64,000 bases of DNA from Hyphomicrobium_A sp964620915. GTDB lineage: Bacteria > Pseudomonadota > Alphaproteobacteria > Rhizobiales > Hyphomicrobiaceae. Within the stretch, counting starts at the first letter, position 1. Every line of letters starts with the position of its first letter. The translations under genes and the position numbers were made by a program. The stretch lies in the NCBI GenBank assembly GCA_964620915.1, contig CAZUKP010000002.1, positions 1 through 64,000 of the forward strand, read 5' to 3'. Below, piece after piece: positions 43,590 to 51,902 of the stretch. The notes under the pieces were generated by a model. The model made no database searches and was not told the DNA's origin. It saw nothing but the letters and a program-made list of their open reading frames with translations.

Positions 43590-45179
43590 CTAGAATTCAC
43601 CACCGAGTGCCGATCCCACTAAATCATTGGTGGTGGTGGGTTGGCGCTGCCTGCGGCGCGAGACTCGGGTCGGCGATGAGGAAACGGGCTCCACAGGTGC
43701 CAAGTGGTTCTTGCCGACGTTGATCTCGTCCCAATCGCCGGCGAGTGCTTGTCGAATGCGCTTTTCGTGACCGTAGACGTCGCGAAAGAAGCGGACTTTC
43801 CCATTTTTCTTCACCCAGGCCGTGAAGTAGACGAGGTGGACCGGGATCTTCCTGTCGATCACTATCTCGTTGCTGTCTGGGCCGGTTTGGGAAACCTCCG
43901 CAACACGCGCCTTGTCCCAATTTTTGTCCTCGGCAAGCACGAGTTCGGCCATGCGCATGGGATCTCTCAGGCGCAGACAACCATGGCTCAGCGTCCGCTG
44001 GGAGCGCCCGAACATCCACTTGTCGATGGTGTCATGCATGAAGATCGTGTGCTGGCTCGGGAACGTAAACTTGACGACGCCCATGACGTTTTTGCGCCCA
44101 GAGGGTTGAATGACTTCGTAGTCGCGAATATCAGCCACATTCCAATCGATGGTCCGATAGTCGAGCGGCCGACCATCCTTGGTTTCGAGCTGCAGGCCGT
44201 GTTGGCGGAACATGCCCCCGCCGCGGCGAAGACTGGGCCATAGCTCTTTGACCTTGATCGACTCGGGCACGCGCCACGTCGGCTTGAAGACGATCGTCTT
44301 GAGGTTGCGCGTGAAGATCGTCGTCTGTTTGCCCGTTTCACCGACGACGATCCGCTCGGAGTGGATGGGGTCTCCGTCTTTGACGAGATAGACCATAAAC
44401 TCGGGAACATTCGCCAGAATGTGCAGGTCACCGATGTCTTCAGGCATCCAGCGCCAGGCTTCCATGTTGGCGCGCAGCTTGTCCCGCGTAGCGGTGCTGC
44501 GCGTCGCAAGATAGGCCTGACGGAGCTTTTCGAATTGCGGATGCTGCGGGTGCAGGCCGCGCAGATAGGCATCGGGTGCGGAGGCATCCGAAACGCCCTT
44601 AAGAACGATCAAAGGGCGGAGGAGTTGCGGTTTGCGATCAAGGTTGGAATTGAGCTGCGTCGTTGGATCCATGATGCGCCCGCCGCGGGCGTGACGGGCA
44701 TAGAGCAGAATTGCGCGCGCCAACGTCAGCTCCGCGTCTGCGATCGCCTCGGGTGAAAGCTCTGATCCGGGGTCGTCGCCGACCGGCAGCTTGGGAAGCG
44801 CAAAGTCCTTTGACTCAAGCCCCCAGTCATTCGCCTTCTCAATCTCAGTGATGATCGCTCTCGCGATCGAACTTAGCCCCTCGCTGGTAACCCAAAGGGG
44901 TGCGCGATTGCGGTCCGCATAGAACGCGACCAGGGCGTCATTTTCCTTGATGTCTTGAGGCGTGCTGTCAGCGGGCAGCGAGGCGAGGCCAGCGCTTAGT
45001 GCGACCGCAACCGGGCTCGCCGGCGCCAGGGCAGGATCGCTGACCGCCTGAGTGTTGGCCTGAGTGTCGGCACCAGTGACGGCTTCCAAGCCCGGAATGA
45101 AGGGCGTATTGGCAAAGGCCGCGCCTGCCAATAGTGCGCTCCCCAAAAGCCCAAGTGCGGCGCGTGCCACGCGAATCAT
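43590..45179 (-). CDS. L,D-transpeptidase (YcbB-like)
   Basis: A 529-residue exported enzyme that links peptidoglycan stem peptides through 3-3 cross-links or attaches proteins. The signal peptide covers about 1-22. An N-terminal scaffold domain (about 70-280; ENDALVAFYADRNRAPLWVT) precedes the catalytic YkuD domain, with SHGC at 398-401 (C401 nucleophile) and the preceding HDTIDKWMF region. A peptidoglycan-binding domain typical of YcbB is weak or replaced by the Leu-rich segment around 190-290. The C-terminal tail is Arg/Gln/Thr-rich and likely disordered. The ATG at 45179 follows GGAGGGG. It is divergent from the serine-hydrolase gene and upstream of the MscS channel. Confidence 0.92.
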   Translation of the reverse strand: MIRVARAALGLLGSALLAGAAFANTPFIPGLEAVTGADTQANTQAVSDPALAPASPVAVALSAGLASLPADSTPQDIKENDALVAFYADRNRAPLWVTSEGLSSIARAIITEIEKANDWGLESKDFALPKLPVGDDPGSELSPEAIADAELTLARAILLYARHARGGRIMDPTTQLNSNLDRKPQLLRPLIVLKGVSDASAPDAYLRGLHPQHPQFEKLRQAYLATRSTATRDKLRANMEAWRWMPEDIGDLHILANVPEFMVYLVKDGDPIHSERIVVGETGKQTTIFTRNLKTIVFKPTWRVPESIKVKELWPSLRRGGGMFRQHGLQLETKDGRPLDYRTIDWNVADIRDYEVIQPSGRKNVMGVVKFTFPSQHTIFMHDTIDKWMFGRSQRTLSHGCLRLRDPMRMAELVLAEDKNWDKARVAEVSQTGPDSNEIVIDRKIPVHLVYFTAWVKKNGKVRFFRDVYGHEKRIRQALAGDWDEINVGKNHLAPVEPVSSSPTRVSRRRQRQPTTTNDLVGSALGGEF

Positions 45180-45424
45180 GTGCCCCCTCCAATGAATGAG
45201 CAAGGCTACCTGAGCCCTTAGATCATGGCCAGTCCATGGCCTGGATCCAGCCAGCCATTGGGACACTCGCCGGGAAGATGTTGCGCAGATACAAGCTTTT
45301 TGGACTCAGAGCCCAGCCTGCAAGGGCCTCCAAGAAAAACTTGTCATAAATCGCCTCACACAGTTTTAAGCTGCATGGTCTAGGACTGGCGCTCACTTTC
45401 CACATTTGGGTCGGAGTGCGTGCA

Positions 45425-46711
45425 ATGGAAACGTGTCGAGTAGTGGTGGCGCGAGGGCTCTCCGTCTGGGGCCGACGTTCGTTGGCAATGATCGCGGCGA
45501 CCGTTTCTACCGGTCTGTTTTTCGCAACCGGGATTGCCACGGTTCAGGCCGAACCCATCACGGCCCAGGACTTCCAAGAGGTCGTCGACAGTTATCTTGC
45601 AGAGCGCAAGGATGCAGAGATGATTACGGGCGTCGCGGCCTACATCAGCCTCGGCGATCCTGGCCCTGCCATGGAAGTATTCGCCGGTGAGACATCCAAA
45701 GAGGATGGAAAGCCCATCACGGGCGATACGCTCTTCCAGATCGGCTCAAACACGAAGGGGTTTACCGGCGCACTCATCCTTGCCCTCGAGGCGGAAGGCA
45801 AGGTCAATATCAATGACACCGTTGGGGACTGGCTGCCGCAATATCCGGCCTGGAAGGACGTGACGATCAAGCGGCTGCTCAACATGACGAGCGGTCTGCC
45901 GACGTACACAGAAAGCATTCCGTTTAGCCAGCTGTGGGTCACACAGCCGAACCGGCACTACATGCCCAACGACCTCATCGATTTCGCCTACCCGAGCGCG
46001 ACGGTGAACCTGCCGCCCAACGAAGGCTATTTCTATTCCAACACCAACTACATCCTCGCCGGCATGATCGCGGAGAAGGCAGGCGGCAAGACCTACAAAG
46101 AGCTGCTCGAGGAAAAACTCTTCAAGCCGGCAAAGTTGCGCGACACCTACTATGAGCCGATTGCCTATCCGCCCGAGGTGCTGGCGCGCACGGCCAGCGG
46201 CTATTTCAACAACCCTGACTGCGGGATTTACGAACCAGACTGCAAAGAGGCCGTGCTGGCTCCCATGATTGGCCGCGATATGCGCACGGCAGATTTGAGT
46301 TGGGGCGGTGCGGCCGGCGGTATCATTTCGACACCGCGCGAACTGGCGCGCTGGATCCGTGCTGTGTTCTCGGGAGAAATATTGCCGCCTGAGCAGCTCA
46401 AGGAGCTGCTGACATTTATTTCCACCAAGACGGGCAAGCCAATCGACAAGGTGACAAAGGATGACCCGCGAGGCTTCGGCCTTGGCTTGGTTCGCCTTAC
46501 GAAGGAACCGGTTGGCGCGGCTTGGTTCTATGAGGGCGAGACGCTGGGCTACCGCACTGCCTTCCTCTTTTCGCCTGAGGATGATGTTCTCGTCGCCGCT
46601 TCGACCAACAGTCAGCCCTCCGGAGAGGAAGACAAGCTCGTGCCTATGATGGCGAAGCTTTACCTTCTTGCGAAGCAAGCTCGTGGTGAGTTGGGCTCAG
46701 GAAAGAACTGA
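45425..46711 (+). CDS. Serine hydrolase of the beta-lactamase/penicillin-binding-protein-like family (class C type)
   Basis: A 428-residue exported protein. The active-site SxxK is S108-N-T-K111 (IGSNTKGFTG) and the second motif YSN is at 204-206 (GYFYSNTNYIL); the third motif region is GGAAGGIISTP or the later GETLGYRT. The signal peptide is long (about 1-42) and has a twin-arginine-like GRRSLAMI, so Tat export is possible. The fold covers class C beta-lactamases, D,D-peptidases and esterases; the divergent L,D-transpeptidase gene hints at a cell-wall role, but that is inference. The ATG at 45425 is chosen; GTG 45416 and ATG 45488 are alternatives. Confidence 0.85.
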   Translation: METCRVVVARGLSVWGRRSLAMIAATVSTGLFFATGIATVQAEPITAQDFQEVVDSYLAERKDAEMITGVAAYISLGDPGPAMEVFAGETSKEDGKPITGDTLFQIGSNTKGFTGALILALEAEGKVNINDTVGDWLPQYPAWKDVTIKRLLNMTSGLPTYTESIPFSQLWVTQPNRHYMPNDLIDFAYPSATVNLPPNEGYFYSNTNYILAGMIAEKAGGKTYKELLEEKLFKPAKLRDTYYEPIAYPPEVLARTASGYFNNPDCGIYEPDCKEAVLAPMIGRDMRTADLSWGGAAGGIISTPRELARWIRAVFSGEILPPEQLKELLTFISTKTGKPIDKVTKDDPRGFGLGLVRLTKEPVGAAWFYEGETLGYRTAFLFSPEDDVLVAASTNSQPSGEEDKLVPMMAKLYLLAKQARGELGSGKN

Positions 46712-46810
46712 GCTGCCCAGTTCTGCAACCGCGGCAACTGGTCGATGCCCGTCGTGGTCGCCGCCCATCTGATCTGATAAGCAGATGAGCGCTTTTTCCG
46801 GGGTCGGGAA

Positions 46811-48067
46811 GTGAACATCCTTCTTTTCGCATTTGGTACGCGCGGCGACGTGCAGCCGTACGTCGCCCTCGGCGCCGCATTGCGCGCATGCGGGCATGAC
46901 GTGACGGTGTGCACGGGCCAAGGCTTCGATGACATGATCGCGGCGGAAGGGCTCGTATCCGCGCCCGCGTCGATCGATTTCCGCGAGATCATCAATGCGC
47001 CAGAAGCGCAAGCGGCGCTGCGGACGGTTTCAGGAAAATTCAAGGCGATGCGCGCCTTTAAGGGGCTAGTCCGCCAGCAGTTCGAGGATATGTGGGAGAT
47101 CTCGAAAAGCGTTGGCCCTGACTTGGTTGTTTATCACCCAAAGGCTTCAGTCGCGCAGCACATCGGCGAAGCGCTGCAAATTCCCGCCATTCCCACAACA
47201 CTCCAGCCGATGTTCGTTCCAACTGGGGCTTTTCCGAATCCGGTGCTGCCAATTCGCGATCTTGGTCGTTTTGGAAATCGGATGAGCCATTCCTTCTTAG
47301 AATGGATAACCGCGAAAGGTCAGTCGTGGTTGCTTGGCGATTGGCGGCAGGACCGGCTCGGCCTTCCCGCCAAATCGCAACGCTCTTTCTTTGAGGGGTA
47401 CGACCCAAATGGACGGGAAGTACCGCGGCTACATGGCTACAGCACAGTGCTTGTTGCGAAACCGGACGACTGGAGCGAACGCGAGCACATCACAGGCTAT
47501 TGGTTCCTTGAGCCGAAGGATTGGCAGCCTCCCGCACCTCTGGCTCGCTTCTTGGAAACCGGTCCGCCCCCGGTCTACGTCGGCTTCGGGAGTATGCCGG
47601 CGGAGGATGCGATCCTTCAAACGAAGACCGTCATCGATGCACTTGCAATTGCGGGTTTGCGCGGCGTCTTGGCGACGGGATGGGGCGGGCTCTCGGATAT
47701 CGCGAGGTCGGATTCTGTCTGCGTGGTGGATGCGGCACCGCATGACTGGTTGTTTCCCCGCTGCGCAGGCGTTGTTCATCACGGGGGTGCTGGCTCGACG
47801 CACGAAGGTTTGCGCTGGGGGCGACCGACTCTTGTATGCCCTCTAGCGGTTGATCAGCCATATTGGGGTCGCCGCGTAATGGAACTAGGTACGGGACCAA
47901 AGCCTGTTCCATTGAAGCGATTGACGACCCCAGCGCTTGCAGCCGCACTCAAAGTGCTATGCGATCCCAAGATTGTGGCGCGCGCTGGCGAAATTGGCGC
48001 AACGATGCGTGCCGAACCTGGGGCACCAGGAGCTGCCCAAGTGATCAACTCCGCATTTGCTCGATGA
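46811..48067 (+). CDS. GT-B glycosyltransferase, UGT/sterol-glucosyltransferase-like
   Basis: A 418-residue protein with two Rossmann halves. The N-terminal half starts MNILLFAFGTRGDVQPYVAL, the glycosyltransferase-28/1 acceptor-side signature. The C-terminal half carries VYVGFGSMP and the donor-site block HHGGAGSTHEGLRWGRPTLV followed by CPLAVDQPYWG, which is the UDP-sugar-binding PSPG-like motif. Relatives act on sterols, lipids and macrolides; the acceptor here is unknown. No signal peptide is seen. The GTG at 46811 is the only sensible start. It follows the serine-hydrolase gene after 99 bases. Confidence 0.87.
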   Translation: MNILLFAFGTRGDVQPYVALGAALRACGHDVTVCTGQGFDDMIAAEGLVSAPASIDFREIINAPEAQAALRTVSGKFKAMRAFKGLVRQQFEDMWEISKSVGPDLVVYHPKASVAQHIGEALQIPAIPTTLQPMFVPTGAFPNPVLPIRDLGRFGNRMSHSFLEWITAKGQSWLLGDWRQDRLGLPAKSQRSFFEGYDPNGREVPRLHGYSTVLVAKPDDWSEREHITGYWFLEPKDWQPPAPLARFLETGPPPVYVGFGSMPAEDAILQTKTVIDALAIAGLRGVLATGWGGLSDIARSDSVCVVDAAPHDWLFPRCAGVVHHGGAGSTHEGLRWGRPTLVCPLAVDQPYWGRRVMELGTGPKPVPLKRLTTPALAAALKVLCDPKIVARAGEIGATMRAEPGAPGAAQVINSAFAR

Positions 48068-48249
48068 TCAATCCGCAATGGAGTACAGACGGCAGTTTTC
48101 AGATGGCTGTCACGCAATCTCCTGCCACAAACGTCGCATAGTGTTCTCTATGCGCAATGACGTGGTCGCAGCGGCGGGGATCTTTTCAGATCCGCGACCT
48201 GGCATCTGCGCTCGTTTGTGCACAAGTGAGTTTAAGAGGAGGTCACACC

Positions 48250-48513
48250 ATGAAGCGCATATTCGCTGCAGTTTCTCTTGCGGGAATGGTTGCTGCCGTC
48301 TGCGCGCCCAGCGCCATGGCCGCACAAAACAAATTTTGGGCCTGCAAGTTTGGTGAGTTTTACAATGTGCGGACCGCGCACTGCGTAAGCTGCAAAACAT
48401 ACGTCACGGATCAGGCCGCACTTGCAAAGTGCCGCTCGTGCAAAGGCGGGATGACCTGGGATATTGCCGCTGGCAGGTGCACGCACATTGGTGGCGCGGT
48501 CATTCGCAAGTAA
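48250..48513 (+). CDS. Small secreted Cys-rich protein of unknown function
   Basis: An 87-residue protein with a clear signal peptide (MKRIFAAVSLAGMVAAVCAP, cut after SAMA) and a 60-odd-residue mature part with six Cys: WACKFGEFYNV, then HCVSC, KCRSC and GRCTH. The two CxxC pairs and flanking single Cys suggest three disulfides or a metal site. The ATG at 48250 follows GGAGG. No named domain is recognised, and I know of no function. It is only 12 bases from the convergent queF end and belongs to the envelope gene block by position. Confidence 0.65.
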   Translation: MKRIFAAVSLAGMVAAVCAPSAMAAQNKFWACKFGEFYNVRTAHCVSCKTYVTDQAALAKCRSCKGGMTWDIAAGRCTHIGGAVIRK

Positions 48514-48525
48514 ACCTAGTCTGGG

Positions 48526-48987
48526 CTAGCCGCGTCCGCGGTAGGGCGCTACGCCCTGATCAGGAAGCCATACGCCGTCGGGCAATTCGCCCGTCTGCCA
48601 GAAGACGTCGATCGGCATACCGCCGCGCGGGTACCAGTACCCGCCGATGCGCAAGTAATAGGGTTCAAGCAGCGCAACAACGCGTTTGCCGATCGCGACC
48701 GTCGTATCCTCATGAAAAGCACCGAGGTTTCGGAACGCTGACATGTAGAGCTTCAGCGATTTGCTTTCCACCAGCCAATCCTTCGGCACGTAATCGATCA
48801 CGAGATGTGCAAAATCCGGTTGTCCCGTCACCGGACACAGGCAAGTGAACTCAGGCTGTGTGAAGCGGGCGACGTAGAACGTATCGCTGTGGGGATTGGC
48901 GACGCGCTCCAACGTCGCTTCGTCGGGACTTGCCGGAATTGTCACGGGGCGGCCGAGCTGCGTTACCTTGGGCGTCTTCTTCCCCAT
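48526..48987 (-). CDS. queF: NADPH-dependent 7-cyano-7-deazaguanine reductase QueF (type I)
   Basis: Reduces preQ0 to preQ1 in queuosine synthesis. The 153-residue single-domain form has the catalytic Cys C51 in FTCLCPVTGQPDFA, with the Asp of the same motif, and the NADPH-binding signature ESKSLKLYMSAFRN. C49 is an extra Cys two residues before the nucleophile and could form a protective disulfide. The start at 48987 (MGKKTPKVTQ) is preferred. It is directly downstream of queD (five bases between) on the minus strand. Confidence 0.95.
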   Translation of the reverse strand: MGKKTPKVTQLGRPVTIPASPDEATLERVANPHSDTFYVARFTQPEFTCLCPVTGQPDFAHLVIDYVPKDWLVESKSLKLYMSAFRNLGAFHEDTTVAIGKRVVALLEPYYLRIGGYWYPRGGMPIDVFWQTGELPDGVWLPDQGVAPYRGRG

Positions 48988-48992
48988 GGGCG

Positions 48993-49376
48993 TTACTCTG
49001 CCGCAAGACGCGTCGGCCCAGGGCCCGCGTAAATGCAACCCTCGCTGCAGCTGTCTCGCGCAATCTCAATTTGGGCGAGGCCCGGAATTCGGTTCTGTAG
49101 CCGGTTCCACAACCACTCGGCCATGCGTTCCAGCGTCGGCGCTTCGAGACCGTCAATCTCGTTCAACAGACGGTGGTCGAGCGCGTCACGCGCGTCATCC
49201 ATCGCGGCGGCAAGCTCATCGAAGTGGAATACGTAACCCGTTTCGGGGTTCGGGACGCCTTCAATGGAGACGCGCGCCCGGAACGAGTGGCCGTGCATAC
49301 GGGAATTGGGACTGCCGGGCGGGGCGCTCGGCAGAAAGTGGGCCGCCTCGAAGCGGAATTCTTTGTAAATGCGCAT
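48993..49376 (-). CDS. queD: 6-carboxy-tetrahydropterin synthase QueD homologue
   Basis: Acts on dihydroneopterin triphosphate to give CPH4, the second step of queuosine synthesis. The 127-residue protein keeps the zinc His (H13 in FEAAH, H28 and H30 in MHGHSF) and the LDHRLLNE pair. Aligned without gaps to E. coli QueD, the catalytic Cys27 falls on N24 (NSRMHGHSF) and Glu110 on an Asp (RDSCSEGC). From memory, similar NSRMHGH forms exist in other Rhizobiales, so this may be a lineage variant whose chemistry has shifted. The ATG at 49376 (MRIYKEFRFE) is preferred. It lies between queE and queF in the que cluster. Confidence 0.88.
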   Translation of the reverse strand: MRIYKEFRFEAAHFLPSAPPGSPNSRMHGHSFRARVSIEGVPNPETGYVFHFDELAAAMDDARDALDHRLLNEIDGLEAPTLERMAEWLWNRLQNRIPGLAQIEIARDSCSEGCIYAGPGPTRLAAE

Positions 49377-49422
49377 GGGGCTCTCTAGGGGATTTTTCTC
49401 TTCAGTTCCAGAGGGCTCAACG

Positions 49423-50049
49423 TCACGGAATGCCAATCATCTTGTGAGTTTGTAGCGAGAGGCGCCATTCGGGGTGCGCCTTACAGTATGCGATGGCGGC
49501 CGCTGTATTGTCCTGAAGGTCGGGACCGTCCATCGGCTGCAAATAGCGCCGCTCGAAGACGAGATCACTGAGCATTTCCGGTTCGAGACCCGGTTGGGGA
49601 TAGACCAGCTTCAATTCGTGGCCGCTGCGCTGCATTATCTCGGTGCCCGCCTTGGGGCTCACACAGATCCAATCGATGCCTTCAGGTGCGGCAAGCGTTC
49701 CGTTGGTTTCTATGGCAATGGTGAATCCAAGGTTGCGCAGAGCGCCGATCAGGGCCTCGTCGACCTGTAGCAGCGGCTCGCCCCCCGTCAAAACGATGAA
49801 GCGTGCCGCCCCATCGCCCGACAGGGCGGCACATGCTTCCGCAAGGGCCTCAGGCGTCTCGAAACGTCCCCCGCCAGGGCCGTTCGTTCCCACGAAGTCG
49901 GTGTCGCAGAATTGGCAGTCAGCGGTTTGGCGGTCCTGTTCGCGGCCGGACCATAGATTACAGCCGGCGAACCGGCAGAACACGGCCGGCCGGCCCGTGT
50001 GCGCGCCTTCACCCTGAAGCGTGTAAAAGATTTCCGTCACCGCATACAT
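49423..50049 (-). CDS. queE: 7-carboxy-7-deazaguanine synthase QueE
   Basis: A radical-SAM enzyme that turns CPH4 into 7-carboxy-7-deazaguanine. The cluster Cys are C30, C45 and C48, that is C-x14-C-x2-C, the form described for the Burkholderia enzyme, instead of the plain CxxxCxxC. LQGEGAHTGRPAVFCRFAGC opens the protein and VLTGGEPLLQ is the SAM-binding GGEP motif. Length is 208 residues. The start at 50049 (MYAVTEIFYT) fits. queD starts 46 bases downstream. Confidence 0.94.
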   Translation of the reverse strand: MYAVTEIFYTLQGEGAHTGRPAVFCRFAGCNLWSGREQDRQTADCQFCDTDFVGTNGPGGGRFETPEALAEACAALSGDGAARFIVLTGGEPLLQVDEALIGALRNLGFTIAIETNGTLAAPEGIDWICVSPKAGTEIMQRSGHELKLVYPQPGLEPEMLSDLVFERRYLQPMDGPDLQDNTAAAIAYCKAHPEWRLSLQTHKMIGIP

Positions 50050-50143
50050 GCGTCATCACCTAGGCCGCGCGACGGACCTGTCAAGTCAATGCGGGGGACA
50101 TCGTTGTCGCCCCTTGGGGGATTCTTTGTCGCCGCGAAGGTGG

Positions 50144-50167
50144 GCGGGGGATCCTTAAATCCCCCGC
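50144..50167 (-). other. GC-rich hairpin between dps and queE
   Basis: GCGGGGGAT (50144-50152) and ATCCCCCGC (50159-50167) form a perfect nine-base-pair stem with a CCTTAA loop, ten bases beyond the dps stop. No T-run follows on the minus strand, so it is at most a weak terminator; an mRNA 3'-end stabiliser is as likely. Confidence 0.4.
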
Positions 50168-50176
50168 TCGGGATCA

Positions 50177-50704
50177 TCAGCCCTGGTGGGACGGCCGGCT
50201 CGCCTCATACAGGAACCAGACGCGCTGTTCGGTTTCGTCAATCCAGTTTTCCAGCAAGCTTGCGGACGCGACGTCGCGGTGCTCGCCGCACAAGTCGTGC
50301 ACTTCACGCATGCGCGTCAGGAGATTCTTGTTATCATCGCGCAGCTCGGCAACCATGTCTTCGGCTGTGACGAAGTCTGCGTCGTTGTCTTCAACGCGCT
50401 GAAGGCGCGCGGCATGCCCAATCGAACGCAACGTCGTGCCGCCAATCTTGCGCACGCGCTCAGCAATCGGATCGGTCATCGCTAAGATCTGTGCCGCATG
50501 TTCATCGAACAGCAAATGCAGGTCGCGGAAGTGCACGCCGCTGACGTGCCAATGAAAATTCTTGGTCTTTAAGTACAGCGCGAAGGTATCGGCGAGAAGC
50601 GTGGTGAGCGCGCCGGCCAGGTCGCGTACAGCATTGCTCTTGAGGTCGGTGGGAGTGGCAAGCGGCGCTTTGCGCCGTTCTGCCGCCTCGGACATCTTGC
50701 TCAT
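50177..50704 (-). CDS. dps: Dps family DNA-protection/ferritin-like protein
   Basis: A 175-residue protein that forms dodecameric shells, oxidises and stores iron with peroxide, and may coat DNA in starvation. The inter-subunit ferroxidase site is visible as NFHWHVSGVHFRDLHLLFDE (His, His, Asp, Glu). The N-terminus is basic (SEAAERRKAPLATPTDLKSN), consistent with DNA contact. The start at 50704 follows AAGGAGATCC. It sits inside the que cluster, 125 bases from the small gene upstream and 128 from queE, so cotranscription is uncertain. Confidence 0.93.
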   Translation of the reverse strand: MSKMSEAAERRKAPLATPTDLKSNAVRDLAGALTTLLADTFALYLKTKNFHWHVSGVHFRDLHLLFDEHAAQILAMTDPIAERVRKIGGTTLRSIGHAARLQRVEDNDADFVTAEDMVAELRDDNKNLLTRMREVHDLCGEHRDVASASLLENWIDETEQRVWFLYEASRPSHQG

Positions 50705-50829
50705 GGTGGATCTCCTTGGTTCTCGGGTGCTCCCTCAATATGCAGTCGCACGGGCAAGGTTGCGAGCCCGCCATCAGAGAGTTGGATCGACGCACCCACT
50801 GTGGGCATGCCGGTCTCTCAAGGTCTGCA

Positions 50830-51078
50830 TCAGGGTCCGATCGCCGCTTTAATCGCAGCGAGTTCGGCCTTCGGGTCGGCATACTCTTCAAACGTGTGTG
50901 ATGTTCGCCGGTACCAATAGCGGCTGTTATCGTTATCGCCTTCAATTTTATGGAGCACGGCATGCAGCCAATCGGCCGTCGCATCACCCTCCTGGGCCTG
51001 GGCGACCCTGTGGGCCTCATCCCAGCTCCCGCCGAGCGCCAGATCAATGGCCCGTATCAGTTCTTCTGTTTTTGCCAT
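50830..51078 (-). CDS. Small conserved-looking protein coupled to queC
   Basis: An 82-residue helical protein starting MAKTEELIRAIDLALGGSWD. I recognise no named domain. Distinct features are WDEAHRVAQAQEG, ADWLHAVLHKIEGDNDNSRY and WYRR, a His/Trp/Tyr-rich pattern that looks conserved. The start at 51078 lies inside the 3' end of queC (overlap 22 bases), which implies coupled translation; an in-frame ATG at 51087 (MGSMAKT) is an alternative. The link with queC suggests a role near queuosine synthesis or its regulation, but the function is unknown. Confidence 0.65.
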   Translation of the reverse strand: MAKTEELIRAIDLALGGSWDEAHRVAQAQEGDATADWLHAVLHKIEGDNDNSRYWYRRTSHTFEEYADPKAELAAIKAAIGP

Positions 51079-51770
51079 GCTTCCCATCCTTTGGCGCGTA
51101 GGTCGCATGCGGGACAATGCCCGCATCCATAGCCCCAGGAATGACGGCGCGAACGTATCCCTAAGTAGCACGTGTGCGACTCTTCGACGATGAGGTCGAT
51201 GAGAGACATTCCGCCAAGGTCTTCGGCAAGCGCCCATGTCCCGGCTTTGTCGATCCACATGAGCGGCGTCTCGAGCGTAAACGTAACGTCCATACCCAAT
51301 GAGATGGCCTTGGCGAGCGCCTGCAATGTCTCGTTTCGGCAGTCCGGATAGCCGGAGTAGTCCGTTTCGCACATGCCGCCCACGAGCGTTCGCATGCTCC
51401 GGCGATAGGCGAGGGCGGCGGCGTACGTGAAGAACAGGAGATTTCGCCCCGGCACGAACGTGGAGGGTAGGCCGGCGGCCGTCATTTCGATCTCGGCATC
51501 GCGTGTCAGCGCCGTCTCGCTCAGACGTCCCAACTCCGGCAAACCCAAAATATGGTCCTCTCCAAGCCGCGCGTCCCATTCAGGCGAGATCTGGCGCAGC
51601 CCCGCGCGCAGTGGGTCGCGCTGACCCAGCTCGGCGGCATGGCGCTGACCATAATCGAACCCGACCGTCTCGACCCGGTCATAGCGGTCGAGCGCCCACG
51701 CCAGGCAGACGGTTGAGTCTTGGCCTCCTGAGAACAGAACCAAGGCGGAGCTGGCCGGTGATTGCTGCAT
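51057..51770 (-). CDS. queC: 7-cyano-7-deazaguanine synthase QueC
   Basis: Converts 7-carboxy-7-deazaguanine to preQ0 using ATP and ammonia. The 237-residue PP-loop ATPase begins with VLFSGGQDSTVCLAWAL (SGGxDS) and ends with the four-Cys zinc site in CYLGIRSRRHSWGYGCGHCP and the following ACDLRAKGW. All landmarks of the family are intact. It is the most upstream gene of the minus-strand que cluster and overlaps the small gene after it. The eno gene is divergent, with 132 bases between the start codons. Confidence 0.95.
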   Translation of the reverse strand: MQQSPASSALVLFSGGQDSTVCLAWALDRYDRVETVGFDYGQRHAAELGQRDPLRAGLRQISPEWDARLGEDHILGLPELGRLSETALTRDAEIEMTAAGLPSTFVPGRNLLFFTYAAALAYRRSMRTLVGGMCETDYSGYPDCRNETLQALAKAISLGMDVTFTLETPLMWIDKAGTWALAEDLGGMSLIDLIVEESHTCYLGIRSRRHSWGYGCGHCPACDLRAKGWEAWQKQKN

Positions 51771-51902
51771 TGCGTCAGCATGCCAGGAACTGCGCCAGGC
51801 GCGCTACCCCTGTAACGCCTCAGTTGGGCCCAGTGCTCTTGCGCCCGCTGGCAGACGCGATAAAACCCGCGGGACACTGCTAGCGTTGGACAGGACCAAG
51901 CC

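Noticed and set aside
45746..46678. A 310-codon open frame antisense to the serine-hydrolase gene
   Set aside because: Shadow frame; the plus-strand gene has an intact SxxK and YSN active site.
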